Assembly (NCBI GenBank): GCA_030247885.1
Contig: JAPDRO010000028.1
Location: 124,001 to 188,000 of the forward strand
DNA: 64,000 nucleotides
Source: Taxawa tesnikishii (nom. ined.)
Lineage: Eukaryota; Ascomycota; Dothideomycetes; Dothideales
Direction of reading: 5' to 3'
Both the position numbers and the translations under genes were made by a program. The notes under the pieces were generated by a model. The model was given only the letters and a program-made list of their open reading frames with translations. It did not search any database and was not told where the DNA came from. Below are positions 56,460 to 64,000 of this stretch, piece after piece. Each line of letters begins with the position of its first letter. Position 1 is the first letter of the stretch.

Positions 56460-57043
56460 CTACCACCCACCATAGGTGCTCCAGGTCTTCCAGACAGAGG
56501 TGGTCGCGCAAGTAGTCTTGGTGTCGACCTTGGTGATCGTGGTCGGAACCTCAGTGGTGCAGGTCTCGGTCTCAGTCTTGCAGGTAGACGTGGTGACGGC
56601 GCATGGAGTAGACTTGACCGTCGTGTGGGCACTGTACCCAGTGATCGTGGATGGAACCCACTTGGTCTTGGTGTAGACGGAGGTCTCATAGTAAACCGAT
56701 GGAACGGTGGTAGTGGCCTGGTATGGGGAGGACTCGACACAGGTGGTCGGGCAAGAGCTGCTCTCCGTGGTTGGGTACCATTTGGTGGTGGTCGAGTAGT
56801 AGGTGCTAGGAGTCTGGGTGACCTCGGTCGAGGTGCAAAGACTGGTAGAGCAGGTCGATGAGGTCTCGCACGAGGATGTGTACTTCCAGCCGTTTCCTGG
56901 AACAGCAGCAACCAGAGTGCTACTGTGTTGTTAGCTCTGTGATATTGACCAGGTGCGTGCTACCAGTTCCAGATGGTAACAGGAATGGCAGGAAACGCTT
57001 ACCTGGAGGCCAAGATGGCAGCGATGGCAGAGGTGTAGTGCAT
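56460..57043 (-). CDS. Small secreted Thr/Ser/Cys-rich protein
   Basis: Exons 57043-57003 and 56919-56460, 166 aa. A signal peptide (MHYTSAIAAILASSTLVAAV) is followed by a body of repeated Thr-Thr/Cys patterns: SCETSSTCSTSLCTSTEVTQ, TTKWYPTTESSSCPTTCVES and TKTKWVPSTITGYSAHTTVK, and the end WKTWSTYGGW. Two W-x-P-(S/T)-T units and the Cys pairs suggest an internal duplication. It has no GPI signal. Such proteins are wall-associated or effector-like; function is unknown. The TATA-like box at 57161-57169 fits a regulated promoter. Confidence 0.78.
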
Positions 57044-57160
57044 ATTGAAGGGATGATGTGGTAGTGGACTTGGATGAGCGAAAGTGGAGTTGGCTATGGT
57101 TGCTGTGCCTTGTTGTGATGCCTGGGAGTGTTGTGTTCTGGTTTGCTGGAGGGAGACGGC

Positions 57161-57169
57161 GTTTATATA
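57161..57169 (-). promoter_or_regulatory. TATA-like box of the Thr-rich secreted-protein gene
   Basis: TATATAAAC on the minus strand, about 120 bp before the ATG at 57043. Confidence 0.5.
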
Positions 57170-58781
57170 TTCATCGACAGCAATCTTGCTCTGCCTTGGG
57201 GTGGTTCAGCTCACCTGCTCTTCGGTGCAGTATGCACGCGCCAACATACAACATGCATACTGCGAGGATGCAAGGCCACCATGCAATACTCTCGTGCATG
57301 AGAGCTCCACCCTCTCATCCATATCGGGGTATTGCCTGCTGGCCACCTCAGTAGGGAACGCTCAGCATTAGCTTGTGGACTGCCGGCTGCTGCCAGAAAT
57401 GGCGTCCAGCACAAGGTCGGGTCACCGCCCATCCTGCCGCAGTGAGCGCCGTTGCATCCGCAGCAGAGAGCTGAGTAAAAGGCAGCTGCGGGAAGTGTTG
57501 GACATTCCAAAACGGGAAGAAACATATGGTCAATGCAGCCTGACTCGCCCAAGCGGAGAAAAGGTAACAGGGATTAGTCCTCAGCCTTGTGAAGTGATGA
57601 TGGACAAGACGAGACGACAAGTCTCCCCAGAGTAAGGTGTCAGGACGGGGCAACGCATCTGCGGCTACCCGGAAGTAGATGTGGAGTGCATGTGTCGTAT
57701 TGTCCTTTTCCGAACTATGAACAGTGTCGATCTCTTGGCACGCTTAGGTGGTCAGCCGTTGTTCCGAGTGTATGCAGCACGTAGTAAGCATCGCCATGGA
57801 AGACGCAAATCTCGAGAGTCGCAGCAGCACCGCCTCCGAATCCTTCTGCTCAAGGCTTCAGCCTCATAAGCAAACTCGCATGCGTTGCGTCAATAGCTCG
57901 ACGACTAGCGAAAAGCTTAGGCAGTGCCATTCGTTGCTTATGCCCAGGAACACGATGATCATGCGAGAAGTGCGGGGTTTAAAATGCGAAGATGTGTATA
58001 GGATATGGAGACTTGTCCTTTTACTGGAGGCATCCTCTTGTGCAGATACCGCATGGATAAGGGACGAGAGCCTTCTCGTAAATCGAACAGAGCTCGGTAC
58101 CGAGAAGGGCCCCTAGACCCGAAGCGTAACTTAGAAAGAAGAAAACTTAGTAGAACTGGCCTGACCTTGTGGTGAGACATATCCACGCGAGTGTGCATGA
58201 TGTACCAGCCAGTGTAAGCCTGCATGAGAGGATACGAGCAACAGTAAGGTTCGTGCAGCAAGAGAGATTTCTTGTTTAGGCCATCAGTCCCGGGACGGTA
58301 CCAACATTCCGTAGACCGCATGTCGCATTACGATCCGCGGAAAGGAACGCAGTCAGGCAGTGTGAGCGGGCTTCGCTGGAGGAAGAGTGTGGCTGTGGAG
58401 CGCATGGAAATAGCTCTGTACAACCCGAAGGATCGAAAAAGCTTCTCAGAATGGGGAATTCAAGGCTGATACTTTACAATGCAGAGTGACGTGGAGAGCG
58501 TGTATTTTCCGGCGCGTAATAGCAGGGACGGTTGCACGAGGACAGAACGCCTTATATTTAGGAGCATGGTACAGACCCACACGTCCGTCATGGAGCGGAG
58601 GGGCGAAGCAAAGCGAGTGAGGAGGTCAGCGGAGCGGCTGATGACTAATCCCGAGCTTACCCTGAGAGATGGCCGTTCATGGAAGACGCAGATCGCAACG
58701 GGACCCTTTGAGGTTTACCAGTCCCCATCAGAACAACCATCGACAGCTAAGTAAACCGCTTGCGGGCATCACGTCGCATGC
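57170..58781. other. Large intergenic region, nothing supported
   Basis: 1.6 kb; short frames on both strands without domains or splice support. Confidence 0.4.
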
Positions 58782-59465
58782 ATGTTCTCATTCCTTGGAT
58801 TTCCCGAGCCGTATGATGCGAAGACCAGGAGAGAGGCAGCCGCGGCCTCTTCGTCGGCTCGCCCGACCAATGCACAACAGAGTGCGCCTGTCTCTCCACA
58901 ACCAGTCGCAAACTCGACAATAGCGTCCCAGCCTTCCGTGTCAGCCGAAGGGCTGGCATCGCCTTTCTCCTCGGTCGCGTCTCCGCGAGCTATCAAACAA
59001 TTTGGTCTTTTCGTCGGCGGTGCAGCCTTCTTTGGCCTGACTTTGACGACCACACGCCGCGCTATTGCCCGCAAACTGCACACGGCTCCTCCGAAGCTTT
59101 TCACTCCGTCCAACCATACTCCCGAAAAGGTCCATGGCTCGCTCGAGGCGGTCGAGGCTTTGAGCTTGGCTACACTCAACGTCAGCAGCTTGGCCATCAT
59201 GATCACCGGTGGAACGCTGTGGGCCCTCGATGTTAGCACTGTGGATGAGCTGAGACACAGATTGAGAGGAGCGCTTGATGTTGATGGACCGTACAGGCCA
59301 AAAACGGAAGAAGAGTCTGACAAAGAAATCGAGGAATGGCTGGCGACCGTGCTATCGCAGAAGGATCAGAAAGATATTATGAAAGCCCTGACGTCCATCA
59401 ACGGGCTCGTTGAGGCCGCCAAGCAGGGAGCTAGCAAGGACGAGCCCGAAGGCGGCAAAAAGTGA
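58782..59465 (+). CDS. AIM11: Altered inheritance of mitochondria protein 11 (AIM11) homologue
   Basis: A single exon of 227 codons. The Pro/Ser-rich N-terminus is followed by two membrane segments: KQFGLFVGGAAFFGLTLTTT and NVSSLAIMITGGTLWALDV, joined by a conserved loop HTAPPKLFTPSNHTPEKVHG. The C-terminal tail is charged and helical, ending in a Lys-rich stretch. This two-helix layout with the loop is that of fungal Aim11, a mitochondrial inner-membrane protein of unknown biochemistry. Convergent with the MoaE-like gene. Confidence 0.85.
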   Translation: MFSFLGFPEPYDAKTRREAAAASSSARPTNAQQSAPVSPQPVANSTIASQPSVSAEGLASPFSSVASPRAIKQFGLFVGGAAFFGLTLTTTRRAIARKLHTAPPKLFTPSNHTPEKVHGSLEAVEALSLATLNVSSLAIMITGGTLWALDVSTVDELRHRLRGALDVDGPYRPKTEEESDKEIEEWLATVLSQKDQKDIMKALTSINGLVEAAKQGASKDEPEGGKK

Positions 59466-59876
59466 TGAGATTGAACGAATGTCATGTCGCGGATGATCAT
59501 ACATTCTTCCGAATCAATCAGAACCATCGGCACGCAGCGGCTGGGCATAGCATGCAACAACACCTGGCTCAGGCGCGGGCGGTCGGGGTGGAAGACCTCG
59601 ACATTGTTCGGATATGTGGCTGAGCGTTGCGAGGCTTGCCGTTGGTGAGAGATAGCTTACAAGGGATGGAGGCGGGTCGCGTGAAGGGATTGGTTTCAAG
59701 GAATCTATGAAGGAAGAAATCTCCACTCTGACGCTCAAAGCGGCTATTATCTGTGGACAGTTCGTATCTCAGATACCCGTCGAGGTCGTAAGGACTACCA
59801 GAGCGGATCTTAGTCCTGAACGACAACTTCGAATCGTGAGGTTCGCGCAGTTGAGCCAACATATCTTCCGGTGCTT

Positions 59877-60466
59877 TCATCGCTTTGTATCCGTCGCCCC
59901 GTCCATCTTGACTCCCATCTGGCCATCCCTGTTTGCCCTCCATATTCCTCCTTCCTCGCCACCGAACTCCTCCAGCTTCCATACTTCGACCTTTTCTTTG
60001 CATTCCTCCAAAGCCTCTTCGCCTGCCCTCCAGGCGGCTTGCCGATGTGGTGAAGACACAGCGATCAGGATGCTCTCCTCGGCAATTGGAACGACACCCA
60101 GTCGATGAATCATGGCAATGCCGTTGAGATCGTGTTTGGCTTTCAAATTGCGAGCAATGTTAGACATAGTCCGTAATGCGAGTGGCGGATACGAAGTGTA
60201 TGCGAGATGAACCACCGGCTTGTTCGCAAAGTTGTCGCGAGTCGTGCCTCGGGGACCATTAACGTGCGCTCATTCCGGTGTCAAAACAATTGCGTAGGCG
60301 TACCGGCGAACAGGACTATGGCGCCGGCTTTGGGACTTCGAACTCTGTTCATGATTGCTACAGCATCAAGCACATCATGAGTCAAAGCCACGAAGACGCC
60401 TTCCTCTTCGACCTGCATGGGCCCATTGTATTGCTGTACATGCTCCTCCAGTGATGCTGATTCCAT
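59877..60466 (-). CDS. Molybdopterin synthase large subunit (MoaE/MOCS2B, CnxH-type)
   Basis: Exons 60466-60304 and 60247-59877 (64% typical layout; intron of 56 nt with GTACGC and CCGAG acceptor) give 177 aa. The family features are GAIVLFAGTTRDNF, then LAYTSYPPLALRTMSNIARN, IAMIHRLGVVPIAEESILIA, VSSPHRQAAWRAGEEALE and the closing EGGIWRANRDG. This catalytic subunit uses the small subunit's thiocarboxylate to turn precursor Z (cPMP) into molybdopterin, needed for nitrate reductase and sulfite oxidase. The frame continues upstream of 60466, so an earlier start is possible. An adjacent minus-strand frame (59569-60003) overlaps but is not part of it. Confidence 0.9.
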
Positions 60467-61484
60467 TGTTGCTGAAACGACACATGCGGGAGGAAACGGG
60501 AAGGTTACCGCAGTCCATGTGAAGGGTCTTGGCAGATGCAAACATCCAGTGCAAACACGTCGGACGTCGAGCACGGGTCGACGACTACCCGCGACTTCGA
60601 CACGGCCCCTATCACGTACTCGAGTACAGACAGCCTGCACAACACGTAGTTCCGCGGAACGCTGAAGACATCGAGTCAGCCATCAGCACATATCTACCCT
60701 TACACACTCGGCCTGCTCTGCCTCACGTCTGAGGCCCCAGATCTCGTCGGCACGCCCCATTACACGATAGCCTTGTTCGGTGTCGCGCTCATCACACGGC
60801 GCTTGCGAACGATCGAACCATCGCTCCAAGCGAGCTGAGAGCGCTCAGGTCTGTTTTGATCACTGACGTGTCAGAGCAGCAGATTGTCATACCTGTGCGA
60901 AGCAACCAGGTTGTGCTAAGAGGCGGACTCGTTGAGGAGGAAAGGTAGTGTCTTTCAAGGGCCTACACGCGGGCATATCTCCTGTTCACATCCTGTTCTG
61001 CGGGGCTCCAGGGGACTGATTTCAAAGGATACCGGTCAAAGCATCTTTCTCTGTATCAGACGCGCATACCTGTATCTTCGCCGTCCATTGCTGGCTTCTT
61101 GCGTGGTTTGGGCATACCGATCCACATCTTGTCATCTGCAGGAAATACCTGGAGGCATTGTACATTTGGCTTTCGGAGTACAAGAATTCCACAAAGCCAG
61201 CTACTGACTGGCCCAATCACATGTACGTATGGATGTATGACAGGCGACACGATCAACTTTCGGCCCATCGTATAGAAGAACACAGCTTCGCCGAGTCGAC
61301 AGCCTTGGTGATCAAGAGGTTGCTGGAGTGTAAAGCTTGTTCATCGTCATGGCAGCGGAATTTACAAATACGATGCTAATACGATGCTTCACTCAGACTA
61401 GCCGTTCATTTCTCCGTCGACGTTAGTTGTATCTGAAGGATAACCATTGACCTTCCTTTGAATCCGTCATCTTGACAGTGCGAC
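60467..61484. other. Divergent intergenic region, MoaE-like / CPSF6-like
   Basis: About 1 kb; no supported gene. Confidence 0.4.
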
Positions 61485-62870
61485 ATGGCTGACGACGACA
61501 ACTTTGACATCGACATCTACGGTGATGACAACCAGGACTTCCAACAAGAGCAAGACCCGATCTCCGATGAGGCTAAACAAGGTGGCTCGACGACGGAGTC
61601 TGGTATGGACGGCTCACGTTACGGAGAGCCACCCAACGAACCAGAAACGGAGCCTCGTACCGAACCGGACGCCAGTCATCCCACAAATCCGAACGCAGGT
61701 GACGGGTCACATAACTACATGGACTCCAGCAACCAACAGCAAATCACCAGCACAGGAGGCTCATCAACGGATCAAGTTCAAGCTCCAAAGCAAGCTCCGA
61801 CGCAGCAAGGAGTGAAGCGGAAAGAAGGCGGAGACGACAGAGAAACGGATCCGGGCGCAACGTCGGCTGTACGATTGGGAGAACTGCAGTGGTGGGTCAC
61901 TGAAGATGACATCCGTGGCTGGGCCAACCAATGCGGCTGCGAGGACGAACTCAAGGATGTCACATTCAATGAGCACAAAGTCAACGGTAAAAGCAAAGGG
62001 TGAGTCTCGTGTCTGTATCGATCCTTCGGTCGCATCGAGCGGTATTGCTGGATGGATGACTGACTGGAATGTGTTGCGCAGAGAGGCCTTCGTTGAATTG
62101 CAATCTCCCCAAGCCGCCACTGCCCTGAAGCGTCGGATAGAATCTTTCGGCAACGGGCAAACGTACGCCAAGAAGGCCACGGCCATTTATGTACGACCTG
62201 ATTTCAACCCATTCAAGACGTATCCAAAAGATGCTCCGGCCCGTAACAAAGATGGGTTTAAGGATCGCGGGGCTCCCGGAGCCTATAACAATGGCAACCC
62301 CAACTTCAACCAGCACGGTGGGGGTTTCCGTGGCGGTCGTGGGAACTTCAACAACAACAACAGCCGCGGCGGCATGGGCGGTATGAACAATGTGAACACG
62401 GGCGGGTTTGGCGGCCAGGGCAGAGGTGGTTTCCAGAATACGCAAATGGGCATGATGGGTTACGGTGCGGGTGCTGGCGGTATGGGTGGCAACTTTGGCA
62501 ACCAGATGATGGGTGGATTCGGCAACCAGATGGGCTTCAACCGTGGTGGTGCGGGAATGATGAACATGCGCGGCGGCTTCAACAACAGAGGAAGAGGCAA
62601 TATGATGGGTGGCAACATGATGCCGAATATGGCTATGGGAGCCATGGGGATGCCGATGAATGCTATGGGCATGGGAATGCAAGGTCAGTGTTATTCTTCA
62701 ATTACCGACAATGGGCAAGCGTGGTTAGCTGACCAAGTGCCCTTGTAGGCGGTTTCGGCGGGAATGCGCAAGGCCACTTCAACCCTCAGTTCTTTGGAGG
62801 AAACTCACCACCAGCCATGTCTCCTGGTGTAGGCAACCCACACGGCGCCAAGAGGCCTCGGCCAGAGTAG
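61485..62870 (+). CDS. CPSF6/CFIm68-like RRM protein with Gly/Met-rich tail
   Basis: Exons 61485-61999, 62082-62683 and 62749-62870. An acidic N-terminus (DDDNFDIDIYGDDNQDF) precedes an RRM: VRLGELQWWVTEDDIRGWAN, NEHKVNGKSKGEAFVELQSP, and YAKKATAIYVRPDFNPFKTY. WWVTEDDI matches the WW-T-(D/E)-D start of the CPSF6 RRM, a subunit of cleavage factor Im in mRNA 3'-end formation. The C-terminal ~190 residues are Gly/Asn/Arg/Met-rich (GGGFRGGRGNFNNNN; MGGNMMPNMAMGAMGMPM), a disordered domain that may form condensates. The RGG motifs could be arginine-methylated. The exon 2 to exon 3 join keeps GGFGGN in frame. Confidence 0.82.
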
Positions 62871-63899
62871 TATTCATGCGAGTATGCCGGTGGTGCGGAA
62901 ACATGCTGATGGTGCAGAAAGCCACGCAGGCAAAAACTACCACGCCTCTTGAATTTTCTAGATGGTATGCCTCTGCAGGTCATCCACGCTAGGGCTGCGC
63001 GCTCGTGTAGTACACCGAGTACTCTCGTCCCATTCAACAAGCTGTCCCTGTCGTGGAACTCTTCTTCCAGATGTGCTTGGAGTCTTTCGCTGATGTTGTT
63101 GTTGGACGGCGTTCAGGGAGGAGATTGTTTGCATCGGAAGCCGCTGCTCTGCTGTACAATAAGGGATCATCTGGACGGGGGCGCGACCTCTCATCGAACT
63201 ATGTCTTTCCTTATCTAGATCAGAACTATCCATCGAGGTTTCCCCGCTTTATACATGTTATGCATAGGATTCGCAAACAATGGTCCTTGAAGATTGACGA
63301 AATGTTGTCCATACCACGCGGCCATGGAGGGGTCCAGTGCGGAAGGGCCAGACAGCGGCAGTGTTGACGTTTTAGCGGGTTAACTAGGCTGGAGTGAATC
63401 TTGCATTGATAGGCGCACTCCACAGAGTTGCCGGGACGGCGTTTCGGCTGCCGGAACCCTGGATTCGACCATTGCTTCATCCTCACGCACATGCACGCGC
63501 ACTGCAATATCAGCGCCAATCCTCAGCGCCAATCTCAGACGTTGCGCGCCGGCCGTTGCGGTGTCTCGACGCGAAGGCGAGCGGCACACAGTCTGCTCGA
63601 GAGTATACTCGTCTTCGGTCTACGCATTCTCCGTAGATGCAATGCAACCTTCACCCTTCTCTTGCGGGCATTTGCACGGCGCAGCAGGTTGGACATATCC
63701 ATAACCAGGGTAAGCTTTGCGCTAAGGCAGGCAATCTCGCAGTGGCTCTGCATCAGCCCACTCGAGTGTCAATTCAGGGTCCGAATCAAGCGGAGGGCCG
63801 TTGCGCTACGTCGTACCTGCCGTGAAACATCAAGCACAGGCGCGACTCTCTCACTCAGGTAAAGTGCATGCATTCGATCGCTCCTTCGCGCAGCACAAC
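62871..63899. other. Intergenic region, nothing supported
   Basis: 1.03 kb with no gene that I can support. Confidence 0.4.
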
Positions 63900-64000
63900 A
63901 TGGCCCAGGACTTCAACATGGACGACTTCACTCCTCCTCCTCCCTCTCAATTGCCGCCTCCATTGCCCCCTCCGCCGCGCGACTACAGCCCGAACGCCTT
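63900..64000 (+). CDS. 5' end of a Pro-rich protein gene (cut by window edge)
   Basis: ATG at 63900 begins MAQDFNMDDFTPPPPSQLPP and stays open to the window end. The Pro-rich acidic opening resembles that of some transcription regulators, but 33 codons are not enough to name it. Confidence 0.5.
   Translation, partial: MAQDFNMDDFTPPPPSQLPPPLPPPPRDYSPNA

Noticed and set aside
56303-56911. 202-codon minus-strand Pro/Arg-rich frame opposite the Thr-rich protein
   Set aside because: It is an alternate frame of the real secreted gene; Pro/Arg-rich content comes from Thr/Ser codons read out of frame.
59569-60003. Minus-strand frame after the MoaE-like gene as an extra domain
   Set aside because: It overlaps the real gene in another frame and the family end (IWRANRDG) is already present.
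1-64000. Secondary-metabolite cluster or novel defence system
   Set aside because: No backbone synthase, tailoring set, toxin-antitoxin or defence-type gene group; neighbours are unrelated housekeeping genes.
1-64000. tRNA or rRNA genes
   Set aside because: I found no T-loop GTTCGAxTC with matching A-box or cloverleaf on either strand by eye; a covariance-model scan would be decisive.

Overview
This is nuclear DNA of a filamentous ascomycete, most likely a Dothideomycete of the Capnodiales/Mycosphaerellales type. That placement is inferred from gene style, moderately high GC and short introns, not from any search. About 30 protein genes lie on both strands, most with short GT..AG introns (roughly 50-150 nt), and gene order shows no operons or functional cluster. 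I saw no tRNA, rRNA, transposon or CRISPR array.

Layout. 0.3-7.4 kb: MCT-like MFS transporter, ISD11 (Fe-S assembly LYR protein), a GNAT acetyltransferase, a selenoprotein-K homologue with Cys, and a double-Myb telobox protein (Tay1/Teb1-like). 8-13.4 kb: a small membrane protein, a possible diverged tandem copy, and COPI gamma (SEC21). 14.4-20.3 kb: secreted lactonase, Gemin2-like SMN-complex protein, a decayed zinc alcohol dehydrogenase containing two triplet-repeat tracts, and an F-box-like orphan. 20.9-30.4 kb: lipoyl synthase, fructosamine-kinase-like protein, an 8-Cys Ser/Thr-rich surface protein, ENT nucleoside transporter, and an isochorismatase-like hydrolase. 32-46 kb: SANT-like orphan, Iwr1, secreted GDSL esterase, SUMO, class 3 lipase, kinesin-14 and a LOA1-like acyltransferase. 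48.6-64 kb: three-RRM protein, sodium:solute symporter, LRR-like orphan, Thr-rich secreted protein, AIM11, molybdopterin synthase large subunit, CPSF6-like RRM protein, and the 5' end of a Pro-rich gene.

Most genes are housekeeping and independent: vesicle coat, SUMO, Fe-S and lipoate cofactors, Moco, mRNA processing, snRNP assembly, Pol II import, mitotic motor. A lesser set faces outward: esterase, lipase, lactonase, Cys- and Thr-rich surface proteins, and transporters.

The most striking window-wide signal is not a new system. At least fourteen otherwise intact genes are broken by what looks like one missing base inside a homopolymer of 3-6, and in every case adding one base of the run restores the family reading frame. 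Because essential genes (SEC21, SUMO) are among them, consensus deletion errors in the assembly are the simplest explanation; any automatic annotation of this contig would report false pseudogenes and truncated proteins.
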